This document shows positions 23,401-30,344 of a stretch of DNA of 30,411 nt, in pieces. Each line of letters starts with the position of its first letter. Position 1 is the stretch's first letter. Origin of the DNA: Brachionus koreanus (lineage: Eukaryota > Rotifera > Eurotatoria > Ploima > Brachionidae); contig PJRA01000051.1 in the NCBI GenBank assembly GCA_016987375.1, forward strand, positions 767,645 through 798,055, in the 5' to 3' direction. Made by a program: the position numbers and the translations under genes. Below the pieces are notes generated by a model. The model searched no databases, was not told the origin of the DNA, and saw nothing but the letters and a program-made list of their open reading frames with translations.

Positions 23401-23472
23401 CTCTAAATAGTTGTTTAACGTTGCTTCAGCTAATGTCTCAAAATGTCTTATTTTATTTAGTTTTTTATCCAT
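2336..23472 (-). CDS. MDN1: midasin (MDN1/Rea1), giant AAA+ ATPase of 60S ribosome maturation; six exons
   Basis: Midasin is a dynein-like AAA+ ring plus a long tail. It strips assembly factors (in yeast Ytm1 and Rsa4) from pre-60S particles in the nucleolus and nucleoplasm, using its C-terminal MIDAS domain to grip their UBL domains. Exons: 23472-23123, 23068-21598, 20047-14511, 12477-6096, 2781-2539 and 2473-2336. Introns are 54, 1550, 2033, 3314 and 65 nt, all GT-AG. The coding sum is 14,121 nt, giving 4,706 residues against roughly 4,900 in yeast and 5,600 in human. Walker A motifs of AAA1-AAA6 lie near residues 209, 531, 948, 1256, 1582 and 1890. An acidic stretch spans about 3888-4372, and the MIDAS DxSxS is at 4505-4509. 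The N-terminus looks about 100 residues shorter than in human, so a further 5' exon may be missing. No frameshift or internal stop is seen. Confidence 0.95.
2539..2781 (-). CDS. MDN1: midasin exon 5 (central MIDAS/VWA domain)
   Basis: Eighty-one codons, phase 0 at both ends. It contains LLIILSDGRG, whose Asp (about residue 4607) is the third MIDAS metal-site element. Exon 4 supplies the DxSxS and Thr elements. The donor is CCG|GTAAGA. The acceptor is nine A residues followed by G, with no pyrimidine tract, yet it gives an exact family-like join (TKIAQ-MLDTS). The ATG at the exon start is an internal codon, not a start. Confidence 0.9.
3867..4587 (+). mobile_element. decayed non-LTR retrotransposon (LINE) reverse-transcriptase fragment
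   Basis: One frame from 3867 to about 4218, broken by four or more stops, reads like the N-terminal half of a LINE reverse transcriptase: LPKKG-type motif, C-x-NWR, a QQAEF stretch (family QAGFR) and a DQIFILR stretch (family DQI..LR). A second in-frame piece at 4492-4587 matches the usual tail (KKTLQWTPQRQRKQW, like the family's LRWTPQGKRKRGRP region). The catalytic YxDD region is not found between them, so this is an internally deleted, dead copy. RTE-like affiliation is my best guess. It lies antisense in midasin intron 4. Confidence 0.75.
4876..5004 (+). pseudogene. C-terminal remnant of a Tc1/mariner-type transposase
   Basis: Forty-two residues and a TAG. The pattern LLHEEWLKIPTEICNNLIS followed by SMKKRVDAC matches the end of Tc1-like transposases (EEW.kIP.e.c..Li.SM..Rv.a). 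The DDE catalytic core is absent. After the stop comes CTAACTTTTTGTG, a string found again at about 5893-5905 at what looks like an element end. Confidence 0.7.
5317..5480 (+). other. unassigned exon-like ORF with paired cysteines
   Basis: An open frame ends at TGA 5478-5480. Its last 50 or so residues look coding: AEWLKDNFKLTDVIIKKHPY, then CCKKCYQALLKMH and a Lys-rich tail. The Cys-Cys-x2-Cys pattern suggests a metal-binding or transposon-related piece. An ATTTTAG acceptor-like site at 5317-5323 would enter the frame in phase. I recognise no family. It may be a piece of an old transposase. Confidence 0.3.
5888..5915 (+). mobile_element. possible right terminus of a Tc1-like element
   Basis: The sequence CTAACTTTTTGTGACATG is followed by CTGTA. 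Read inward from the right this is TA-CAG..., as expected for a Tc1/mariner terminus at a TA target. No matching left terminus was found, so the element is partial at best. Confidence 0.35.
6096..12477 (-). CDS. MDN1: midasin exon 4 (helical tail, acidic region, start of MIDAS domain)
   Basis: A single 6,382-nt exon encoding about residues 2453-4580. It holds the alpha-helical linker/stalk, then a low-complexity acidic stretch at about 3888-4372 (genomic about 8175-6720) made mostly of Glu, Asp, Gln and Asn, then the VWA fold starting at YQVVLAVDNSSSMN. The DxSxS Asp is at 6323-6321, about residue 4505. The MIDAS Thr lies just before the exon end (CTKIAQ). The acceptor TTTAAG|T is the only nearby AG in the right phase to join exon 3 (AA plus T). 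The donor is CAG|GTTAGT. TTG at 12443 is not a start codon. Confidence 0.92.
12525..12545. repeat. TA dinucleotide microsatellite
   Basis: About ten uninterrupted TA units just inside the 3' end of midasin intron 3, followed by a T-run. Confidence 0.8.
13563..13680. repeat. partial, diverged copy of the fold-back element arm
   Basis: The blocks AAATTAAATTGCAGA and, about 40 nt on, an A-run, TTATTTTAATTT, GTTTTTTGTTTTTT-like tract and CAAAATTCA(A)TAT occur in the same order as in the right arm of the fold-back element at 26853-27049. The match is by eye and gapped. Confidence 0.45.
13958..14045. repeat. TGACATGT short direct repeats
   Basis: TGACATGT occurs at 13958, 13969 and 13979 (spacing 11 and 10) and again at 14038. 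The core ACATGT is palindromic. Function unknown. Confidence 0.6.
14250..14340 (+). repeat. dispersed ~90 bp repeat, copy A
   Basis: Aligns without gaps over about 70 bases with 21048-21117, with roughly four in five bases identical by eye, including ATAAAGTAATTCA, CGGTG, ATGTCA and TGTGCCA blocks. Both copies lie in midasin introns in the same orientation. Confidence 0.6.
14511..20047 (-). CDS. MDN1: midasin exon 3 (second half of AAA2 through AAA6 and linker start)
   Basis: A single 5,537-nt exon, about residues 608-2452. It begins TCYSKSNWKYLLRLISH, matching the family's HIQTCY..W..LLRLM region. Walker B of AAA2 is WIILDEIN (about 680-687). AAA3 has GDTSIGKT (948) with LLDELN. AAA4 has GETGVGKT (1256) with LIDEIS. 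AAA5 has GSPGVGKT (1582) with ILDEIN. AAA6 has GRSSTGKT (1890) with LIDNAN, where the usual Glu is Asn, a feature known for midasin AAA6. RNRF-type arginine motifs follow several modules. Acceptor TTTAG|ACT, phase 0; donor AA|GTAAGA, phase 2. Confidence 0.95.
20267..20692 (+). mobile_element. decayed 3' end of a LINE ORF2 with a terminal C2HC finger
   Basis: A first open piece (to 20455) contains HIRSVQNKILKIIGIRDKK, like the region downstream of LINE reverse transcriptases (VQNK.LR...). After a frame break, the piece 20498-20692 ends in CPICDKMFEAKIGIQKHMRK and a further Cys, a C-x2-C-x12-H-x3-C finger, and a TAA. This family differs from the LINE in intron 4. Dead copy, antisense to midasin. 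Confidence 0.6.
20718..21011. mobile_element. short element with perfect 22-bp terminal inverted repeats (MITE-like)
   Basis: The 22 bases at 20718-20739 (starting GAGAGTGAAGTTGGG) are the exact reverse complement of 20990-21011. The 250 bases between are AT-rich and non-coding. No clear target-site duplication could be read. A non-autonomous DNA transposon is the simplest explanation. It starts 26 bp after the LINE tail. Confidence 0.65.
21048..21138 (+). repeat. dispersed ~90 bp repeat, copy B
   Basis: Counterpart of 14250-14340 in the next large intron upstream in the gene. It starts 36 bp after the 22-bp inverted-repeat element. Similarity weakens and needs gaps after about 70 bases. Confidence 0.6.
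21598..23068 (-). CDS. MDN1: midasin exon 2 (AAA1 and first half of AAA2)
   Basis: 1,471 nt, about residues 117-607. AAA1 has Walker A GELSSGKTS (209-217), then DIPGEFVWKPGPL and WILLEDIDHAPVD, all close to the family's AAA1. AAA2 has CGETGVGKTTALQHLA (Walker A from about 531) and ends at NHVQ, which joins TCY of exon 3. Acceptor TTTAG|AGTTG supplies the last base of a split Lys codon. The first in-frame ATG (22968) is internal, since the reading frame continues to exon 1. Confidence 0.93.
23123..23472 (-). CDS. MDN1: midasin exon 1 (N-terminal helical domain)
   Basis: 350 nt, about 116 residues, a Leu-rich helical segment. Its NPIVKWFALKITCLLLRLSS part corresponds to the family's LVRWY...CLAL region. 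The donor TTTAAA|GTAATA and a 54-nt intron lead in phase to exon 2. The ATG at 23472 is the first Met of the open frame, but the human protein has about 100-120 more residues before this point. Either this animal has a short N-terminus or another exon lies upstream. Confidence 0.8.
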
Positions 23473-23904
23473 TTTATTTAATAAATTTTTAAATGAAAAA
23501 ATTTTAAAAATTTAAAATTAAATTAAAAACCTGGATTTTTTTTCATATTTTCAACGCACGTGTATTTTTTAAATTTCAAAATTTATGCTAATTTCATAAA
23601 ATTTATTAATGATTGAATATTTGTCTGATTGGAATAATTATATACTAGGAAAATTAAGCTTAATTGAATCAATTGACCATAATTAGAATATGTTTAGACT
23701 AAATGAATTTTTTATTTTAAATTTTTTTTTTGTTATGTTTTTATTTAAATATTTGAAACTATAATTTTCTTAAATTAAAATGAATTTCGGTCAAATAAAT
23801 ATATTTTGCCTTCTTTTTTTTTAAATTTTAAATTTTTTTATTTATTTTTCTCTTAAAAAATATATTAAAATTTTGAAAAAAAATAGAAATAATTTTTTTT
23901 TTTT

Positions 23905-24192
23905 TTAACTAAATGTAACTAAATATTTAATTAATCTTATTAAGATTAAAGAAATGACTAATTTTTTTGCTCGCAAATTTTTCAATTTTTTATTTTTGAG
24001 GTTTTTCAACATAATTGAAAATAGATAAATACATTTCTCATCCAAAATTTTGATCCATCTGAAAAACAGATCATCTAGAAGACATTTTTTTACTAGCTTC
24101 CTAAGAATTTGGATGCCTCGTTTATCTCGGATGCCACAAAAGCCCTTCACAAAGTATTCTGATCGTGAATGGCACAAAGCAAACCTGAACAT
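23905..24192 (-). other. unassigned coding-like ORF upstream of midasin
   Basis: Ninety-five codons from an ATG at 24192. The first 60 or so residues have a protein-like composition (for example GFCGIRDKRGIQILRKLVKK), after which it becomes Lys/Leu/Asn-rich like translated AT noise. It could be an upstream exon of midasin, a transposon scrap or chance. No family recognised and no good donor seen. Confidence 0.2.
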
Positions 24193-24653
24193 TTCTTCTT
24201 CTTAAAGCTCGTAATAATTTTAGTTAAGTTTTTATTTTATAAAATTTTTTTAGAATTATATAAATAGAGAGTTAGTAATATTCATTTAATTTAAATATAT
24301 AATTTGAGATAAAGTTTTAGAATTACAAAATAGATGCTAAAAAAAAATATCCAACCTTTTAAAAAAGCATAAAATCTTATTTGATTCAATATAATTATAG
24401 GCATTTAATTAAAATATCATATTTATTTTAAATATTTTGTTATAAATGGACTGTTGATTTATAGACTGTTCACATATTTGATTGCCAAATTAAAATACCA
24501 AAAAACCGCCTTTTAACTTCAATTTAAAATTGAATAAAATTAAAGATTTATATGTTGTATGCAAATCTGAATAAGCATATTAGCTTCTTAAAATAAAAAA
24601 TATTTGACTTAGGTTTACAAATATTTAAAATAATCTTTATCAAAAAAGCGATT

Positions 24654-24662
24654 AAAAAAAAA
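24654..24662 (-). terminator. RNA polymerase III terminator of tRNA-Val
   Basis: Nine consecutive T residues on the minus strand begin two bases after the tRNA 3' end, a strong Pol III stop. Confidence 0.85.
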
Positions 24663-24663
24663 T

Positions 24664-24735
24664 GATCGCACCAAGGATCGAACTTGGGACCTCCTGTGTG
24701 TTAGACAGGTGTGATAACCACTACACCATGCGATC
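24664..24735 (-). tRNA. trnV-AAC: tRNA-Val (anticodon AAC)
   Basis: 72 nt folding as a full cloverleaf: 7-bp acceptor stem GATCGCA/TGCGATC, D arm GTG...CAC, 5-bp anticodon stem CCTGT/ACAGG with loop CTAACAC (anticodon AAC, A34 normally becoming inosine), variable loop AGGTC, and 5-bp T stem CCAAG/CTTGG with loop TTCGATC. The A box (TGGTGTAGTGG) and B box (GTTCGATCC) are intact. CCA is not encoded, as in eukaryotes. No intron. Confidence 0.97.
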
Positions 24736-26619
24736 TTCATTTTAAATTTATGAAATAATTGAAAAAAAATCTAAGAAATTTAAAAGTCTTATTAATTGTT
24801 TTTATTTATTATTTTTAAATTTTATTAAATTTTTACATTGTTATGGTTGTTCATATAACTATTATTATTTTTCAATTTATGTTTAATGACGAAAAATGGT
24901 CGTTTAATAAAATAAATATTATTTAAACTAATTAATATATTCTATTTAATTTAGTTGAGTATAAACCCCTTAATGCCGAATAGGACGGTATTTAAAGCAT
25001 TTAGAAATCTAGTTCTATTGATTTTTAAGTCAAGCTTTATTTCTAAATAAAACATTATTCCAACCCGTTTTCTAATACCATTTGATTATTTAACGCATTG
25101 TATTTTTTAATTTTATTTTTTTTTTAAATAAAATATAACTGTTCCGTGTAAAAGCATGATTAATTTAATTAAAAAACTAATTATTTAAAATCTAGTTAAA
25201 TAAAATCAATAAGAAACAATGCTAAATAATCACGTCAAAATCAGCAAAAATTTTTTAGACATTTTTGTTGATTTTGAAAAAAATAAATTACTATTTGCTT
25301 TATTAGTTAAAAATTAAATTTTTTTTTCTAAATTTGCTTAATATCTGTTCGAATTAAACTATAATTTATTAGACTCCAATCTTTTATACTTTAATTCGCT
25401 AGTAGTATTGCTTTTAAAAATCTGTCTAGCACTAAATGAATGACAAATAACAACAAAAATGAATACTCTATTTTGGCTTAAAAATGAATTTAATTTTTAT
25501 GTAAATTTATTTTTTCACCACTATTTAAAATGAAAAAAAGCTTTATTCAACTAAAAAATATCAAAGCTAATGGTAAATAATTTATCATTAAAATTGTTAA
25601 ATCTTGTCAAATCGTACTCAATTTTTTTTCTCATTTTTTTTCAAGCTGTTGTAGACAACTCTTGGGAACAACAAAAAAAAAGAAAAGCTTGAAAACTGTA
25701 AATTTATTTTTATTTGTTAGCTTGAAGGGTTCTTTGTGCATCTTTTTTTTTAATTTCATCATCTAATCTCTTTTTTATTTATCATAAAAATAAAATCTAA
25801 TATGTTAAGTCTTTGGCTTTAATAGTCATTTATTGAATTGGTCTCTGTAGTCTCGTCATTTGCATCAAAAAAAAGCTTCATTGATTTTTAAAAATTTTTT
25901 TCAGTATATGTAGCAGCTGTTTAAGTGTTAAATAAGCTATTTGGTACAAATTAAAAATATCTTGTACGTTTTTTATTTCTTTCCTCTTCTTGGAGTTTCC
26001 TTTAACGTTTACTCTAATTTTTTAAAAAAGAAATAATTTATTGATTGAATAAGCCAAATCTTTCTCATAATAAAATTTAGTCTGACTGACTGATGAACTC
26101 CTAATGTTTTTTCCCAAAGGCTTCATTCAACATGCATCTTTGACAAATATGATTAATAGAGAGCTTCTAAAAGAGTGAGAAAGAAGACAAAAAATAGAAC
26201 AAATTCATATTGTGTATTTTTGATCGTGTTTTTAATTTTTCTTTTTTAAAAGTTAAAAGTAAATAAATAAATTTTTTATGAAATTTTAGAAAAATTTGAG
26301 AAATTTATTTTGTACAATATTTACAGTTATTTGGCTTTTCAAAGGTATCTTATGAGGTCTACTCAGGAATATCACTGTACAGAAAGTCACCTTGGCTAAT
26401 TGAGGAGTTTTGCTGTAGAATTTTACACGATTCATCATTAGTATCATAAGAGGGTTAATTGATTTATTCAAAAAATATAGATAATGAAAGAATTTTTTTT
26501 TTTAAGAAAAATCTATTTGTCTTTTTGTTATAATTCATTTTTGTATTAGCTAAAATATACACTCAAGTTTCTAATAATCGTCTATTCAACAAAATTGAGT
26601 TGATTGTCTCATCCTCAGC
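24736..26619. other. AT-rich intergenic region without recognised genes
   Basis: Nearly 1.9 kb of A/T-rich sequence. A 10-bp perfect inverted repeat (TTTTCAAGCT at 25638-25647 and AGCTTGAAAA at 25686-25695) is visible. The small minus ORF at 26286-26471 has no recognisable product. I see no RNA gene here. Confidence 0.6.
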
Positions 26620-27049
26620 CTTTTTTATGTATTTATGTTTCATTTCTTATTGTTAAATGCCACACTTTGAGGCGAGAGAAGGTATTGTGAATTTTAGAAC
26701 AAAAAACAAAAATTTTAAATTAAAATAATTTTATTTCAAGTGTCTAAAATTCGTTCTATAAAATGCATCTGCTGATACAAAGATTCTATCACTCAAATAT
26801 GGTCTGTGTTAAAACCCTGCAATTGTGCAAAACAGTAGCGTATTTAGAAAGCTATTAAAATTAAATTGCAGAGTTTTTGCACAGACGATAGTATCAGCTG
26901 ACACATTTTACAGAACAATTTTTAGACACTTGAAAAAAAATTATTTTAATTTAAAATTTTTGTTTTTTGTTACAAAATTCATAATACCTTCTCTCGTCTC
27001 AAAGTGTGGCCATTAACAATAAGAAATGAAATATAAATACATAAAAAAG
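26620..27049. mobile_element. ~430 bp fold-back (long inverted repeat) element
   Basis: The left arm (26620 to about 26828) and right arm (about 26853-27049) are inverted copies almost to the centre. Matching blocks include TTTTTTATGTATTTAT, CATTTCTTATTGTTAA, CCACACTTTGAG, CGAGAGAAGGTATT and GTCTGTG...AAAAC.CTGCAATT. Arms differ at scattered bases and small gaps, so this is not an assembly mirror. No coding capacity and no clear target-site duplication. Related partial sequences occur in midasin introns. Best read as a non-autonomous fold-back or MITE element. Confidence 0.85.
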
Positions 27050-27947
27050 ATGATATTTATTTAATTTGGTGTTCTTTTAAACTAATTGTCAATCCATTAT
27101 TAAAAGAATAGTTTTTAGTAATTGAACTAATTCTACTTTTATCTAAATTTGCTTTCGAGTCTTTTTCTTTTAAACAAAATATAATAAATAGCCTTTAACA
27201 TTTTTAATTTTCTTAGTTTTTTTTTTTAATTTAAATTTTTTTTTTTATTGCTCAGTACAGATAAACAAATAAATATATGTTAAGATGATGAAAAGAATGT
27301 ACAATTAAAAATAATTCAATTTTCAATTTTCTATGTTTGTTTATTTTTTTTCTTTAGCCAAGTACGGAATACAGACAAATGAATACTGTAGTCGGCGATG
27401 AAGACATTTTAGCACTGAATTTGAAAATATATAATTAGTGAAGAAGCTGGTCCTCTGTAAACAAATGGTAGAGACTTGATTACATTTCTAAAGATATTTG
27501 TCCCTTCTTATTTCTTTTGCATGTCCTGTTTGAAACACAGAGTTTCATGGCCCCTAAAAATTTAATCATATTGAAGCAATGGTAGACACAAAAATACAAA
27601 TTGATCTTCTTAGTTATAGTTTATCATATTAGGCTTATTTAGCGACGCTTCTTTGGACTTTTTCTAGAACATAATATCTTTATTCATTACAAACACTTAA
27701 TCTCTAAGAGCTACTATTAAAATAAAAAGTAATTCTGTTTTCAAATACCTCTAAGAATAGATTTTTCATCTGTTCAAAAAGCTTTTTATGCTTAAGTTTA
27801 CTAGGTGCTTAGTTTTTCAAAAATCCCAATTCTTTTCCTGTATCAAGTGTATGCTAATTATCTATGTTCCGTCAAAAAAGAGCTTTAATTTAAAGTCATT
27901 AAACTATTGTGTTTAAAATAAGTAAGAAAAAAGAACAACTTAAGCTT
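27050..27947. other. AT-rich region; possible non-coding exon near 27358-27456
   Basis: Mostly featureless. A TTTTTTTCTTTAG acceptor-like site ends at 27357 and a GTAAAC donor-like site starts at 27457. The interval has an open frame of 26 codons and a higher GC content than its flanks. It could be a 5'UTR exon of the MARCH-type gene, but nothing proves this. Confidence 0.3.
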
Positions 27948-27960
27948 GTAGTAGTAGTAG
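27948..27960 (-). repeat. CTA simple repeat at a LINE 3' end
   Basis: About four CTA units on the minus strand, some 20 nt after the stop of the LINE remnant at 27982-28233. Short 3' microsatellites are usual for several LINE clades. Confidence 0.6.
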
Positions 27961-27981
27961 TTTGTCAAAGCTAATGAGCAG

Positions 27982-28233
27982 TCAATCATTTTGCTTCGGC
28001 ATACAAACTTCAATCTTGGCTTTAAAGCTGTTCAGACTAATTGTACTCACAATTTCTACTGGCAACTTAGTTCAAACACCAACAATTCTGTTTTTAAAAT
28101 AATTAAATGGTACAGTACAATTCATTACTCTTTCTCGCATCAAGTTCTGAGAGTTTCTTCTAAGATTATACCTTTTCTGAAATTCACAATCTCCATATAA
28201 AGTATCATTCTTGTTTTTAAACTTGGCAATTTC
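27982..28233 (-). mobile_element. 3' end of a jockey/CR1-like LINE ORF2, inactivated
   Basis: Eighty-four codons on the minus strand, ending in TGA. The pattern CEFQKRYNLRRNSQ, NYFKNRIVGV, TKLPVEIVSTISLNSFKAKI matches the typical C-terminus of jockey/CR1-type LINEs (K.Y.LR...fF.nRvv.lWN.LP..vv...s.n.FK). The conserved Trp before the LP motif is a TGA, so the copy is dead and 5'-truncated. Confidence 0.75.
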
Positions 28234-28704
28234 ATTCTAGATAACTGTTGTGAATAAAAAAAAAAAATTTTTTTTTAGTCAAAAAAAATATGTTAAAATT
28301 AATAAAATTGACATAGAATCATAAAAATTGTCTTCATTGCCATAACCGGAATAATCTCAATCTCTAATTAGAATCAAATATTTAACAACTAAAATTAGAT
28401 ACATCAAATTAGATATATTAAAATCATATGAAATATTCACATTATGATAATTGATAATAATTTTGGCAATTATGATAAAAATCGAGAGGGATGCAGGCTA
28501 AAAGGTGTACGCGTGCCGACTTCTACCATCTAGCTTTAAATTATAATAAAAAATGAATAAATGGCTATTATATATAATATAGCTAAAATAATTTTTTTAA
28601 GAGAAAAATCAATTTTTGCCTTGTTTTTTTGTTTTGTTTTGTTAACAGAGAGAAAGTAGTTGAAGTTGAACAGAGATGATATAATTATCAGATGCTATTT
28701 AAAA
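28234..28704. other. upstream region of the MARCH-type gene
   Basis: AT-rich, with a short GC-richer patch at about 28486-28530 (TGCAGGCTAAAAGG, ACGCGTGCCGAC). A pyrimidine/G tract ends in AACAG at 28648, which looks like a splice acceptor, so the 5'UTR probably has an intron. The patch may belong to the first, non-coding exon or the promoter; this is inference. Confidence 0.4.
28676..28684 (+). promoter_or_regulatory. minimal upstream ORF (two codons)
   Basis: ATG-ATA-TAA in the presumed 5'UTR of the MARCH-type gene, 29 bases before the main ATG. Could modulate scanning ribosomes if the leader starts upstream of it. Confidence 0.4.
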
Positions 28705-28832
28705 ATGAGCGACACTTTAATAAATCAAAGCGATACGACAAAAAGACAAAATACAGAGTTAACATTAGCCGAGACAGATCCGTTGATTGTGAACTTGTCG
28801 GCTTGTCAGCCAGAAAAAGAAGAATCGCATGA
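28692..28832 (+). promoter_or_regulatory. overlapping upstream ORF of the MARCH-type gene
   Basis: An ATG 13 bases before the main ATG opens a 46-codon frame that runs over the main start and stops at TGA 28830-28832. Ribosomes that use it would miss the main start. Its peptide is basic and resembles nothing I know. Contexts are CAGATGC here and AAAATGA at the main start. Confidence 0.5.
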
Positions 28833-29557
28833 TGAAAAGACAAGTGAAAACAGTTGGCAGCAGTTAATGTGCCGAATATGCCATTGTGAAGAAACAAGCG
28901 AAGAGTATCTCATTTCGCCTTGTTATTGCACTGGTACACTGAGGTACGTGCATCAATCTTGTCTTCAACAATGGCTCAAAAGCAATGGTAGTTTTTTCTT
29001 TTTAAATAATAAAAAATTAAAAAAAAATTTTTTTTATATTTTTATTTTTTATTTGTTCAGGTACCAAAACTTGTGAGCTATGTAAATTTGAATTTATAAT
29101 GCAGACTAAAATTCGGCCATTCAAAAATTGGGAAAAACTCGACATGAACAATATAGAGAGACGTAAAATTTTATGCTCAGTTGCTTTTCATATCATAGCC
29201 ATTACGTGTGTAATATGGTCGTTGTATGTTCTGATTGAAAGAACGGCCGAAGAGATCAAATCGTCGAATTTCGACTGGGCCTTTTGGATCAAGCTTATTG
29301 TGGTCGCTATCGGTTTCACCGGCGGCTGTGTTTTCATGTACATACAGTGTAAAATGTATTTTCAATTATGTTTAAGATGGCGCCAATACAACCGAGTCAT
29401 AATTATTCAGCCGATTAGCGAAGAAGCATTAAAAAACTCGCGTAGAAAGCTATTCGCTTTGGACACAAGCTCAAAATTAAATGTTTGCAAGTCTAAATCT
29501 AAAGTCGAACAAGCCTCGTCAGATCATGCACCTACAGTTATTAATTTAAATGAATAG
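28705..29557 (+). CDS. MARCHF8: membrane-associated RING-CH E3 ubiquitin ligase (MARCH1/MARCH8 type); two exons
   Basis: Exons 28705-28987 and 29061-29557, joined in phase 1 across a 73-nt intron (AATG|GTAGTT ... TTCAG|GT), giving 259 residues. The RING-CH domain has Cys56, 59, 73, 75, His83, Cys86, 99 and 102 (C-x2-C, C-x-C-x7-H-x2-C, C-x2-C). It is followed by the MARCH1/8 signature NWEKL...ERRKI. Two membrane helices lie at about 131-153 and 170-192, with ERTAEEIK in the short loop and a GFTGG motif in the second helix. Family members ubiquitinate transmembrane proteins in endosomes and at the plasma membrane. The first in-frame ATG after a TAG at 28657-28659 is 28705. MARCH1 and MARCH8 cannot be separated here; the symbol stands for the pair. 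Confidence 0.95.
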
Positions 29558-29576
29558 CTTACGTTCTAGTCCGTTC

Positions 29577-29582
29577 AATAAA
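29577..29582 (+). terminator. polyadenylation signal of the MARCH-type gene
   Basis: AATAAA begins 20 bases after the TAG stop (29555-29557) and is followed by a GC-richer run and T-rich sequence. This implies a very short 3'UTR. A later AATAAA near 29656 is an alternative. Confidence 0.55.
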
Positions 29583-30308
29583 CAAGCACAAACAGTTAAG
29601 AGATTTTAGATTTAACATTACCTTCTTTTCTTATTATTTATTATAAAAATTTGTTAAATAAAACTATAAAAGAGAGTTTTTTTTAAAAAAAAATTTTTTT
29701 AGTTAGTTGATCACTTAACAGTCAATTACGAGACAGGTTTGATTGTCTCTGTTCTATCCAAATTATAAACATATCTAAACCAAATTTTACTAAAACATTC
29801 TTATTCAACAGTAATTTTTCTTTAGATTTAATAAAAAGTTTGAATTATAATAAGAAGTGTCAACAAGAACAAAAAGGTTAAAAAAGCTCTTAATTTGTCA
29901 AAGCTTTAATTTTAAATGTTAATTATTTTTAGCTCAATATCCGATTCTTGATAATTACAATCCTGAAAGCTATGAAAGTAAATCTATTCATTTTTCATTT
30001 TTTAAAACTATAAATTTTGAAAAAAGAATTGAGTCGATGCAATGATTTTTTGAAAAGTCCCTACGATTTCAAGGAGTCATGTTATTTTTTGGATATGCCT
30101 TTTAGTCATCGCCTAAATGCTGATATAGACAGCTATTTCCCATCTTTTCTTAATTATAAACCCATGTCCTTAACACGAATTTATGGGTATAAATAAGGAC
30201 TTGATTCTATGAACGAATGGATAAAGTAAAAACATAAACTGTTAGAGCTAAAAAATGATTAATAAACTATTAAAAAGTATACTTGTGTTATTCTTGGTTA
30301 AAAAAGAA
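29583..30308. other. AT-rich region downstream of the MARCH-type gene
   Basis: No intact gene. Several short open segments have protein-like composition (29703-29768, 29923-30045, 30018-30196), suggesting exons of an unseen gene or a decayed transposon. Confidence 0.5.
29923..30196 (+). pseudogene. unassigned coding-like segments separated by a frame change
   Basis: Frame one (to TGA 30043-30045) reads AQYPILDNYNPESYESKSI and on to INFEKRIESMQ. A second frame takes over at about 30038 and reads DFLKSPYDFKESCYFLDMPF, SHRLNADIDSYFPSF and YKPMSLTRIYG, ending at TAA 30194-30196. The residue mix is unlike translated AT noise. An acceptor-like TTATTTTTAG precedes frame one. It could be a broken gene, or exons of a gene whose other parts lie outside. 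No family recognised. Confidence 0.35.
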
Positions 30309-30344
30309 TTAACACTCAAAAACCGGAGGGGTCTTTTGGACCCC
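30309..30344 (+). mobile_element. possible piggyBac-type terminus (TTAA plus GGGGTC/GACCCC hairpin)
   Basis: TTAA at 30309-30312 is followed by CACTCAAAAACCGG and then a perfect 6-bp hairpin, GGGGTC-TTTTG-GACCCC (30328-30344). TTAA target sites and a GGGGTC...GACCCC stretch close to the end are features I associate with piggyBac-like elements. The element would extend past the window edge. The patch is strikingly GC-rich for this locus. Confidence 0.4.

Larger units (their letters stand above)
23473..24663. other. upstream region of midasin
   Basis: Should hold the midasin promoter and 5'UTR. No recognisable promoter motif can be picked out of the A/T runs. The one notable item is the minus-strand ORF at 23905-24192, listed separately. 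Confidence 0.5.

Noticed and set aside
26286..26471. 61-codon minus-strand ORF
   Set aside because: No family signature, no neighbour or splice context, and a length that is common by chance.
30328..30344. Hairpin GGGGTC-TTTTG-GACCCC considered as a histone 3' stem-loop
   Set aside because: The consensus of histone stem-loops (4-nt loop, GG..CC stem with ACCCA flank) is not met, and no histone gene is nearby.
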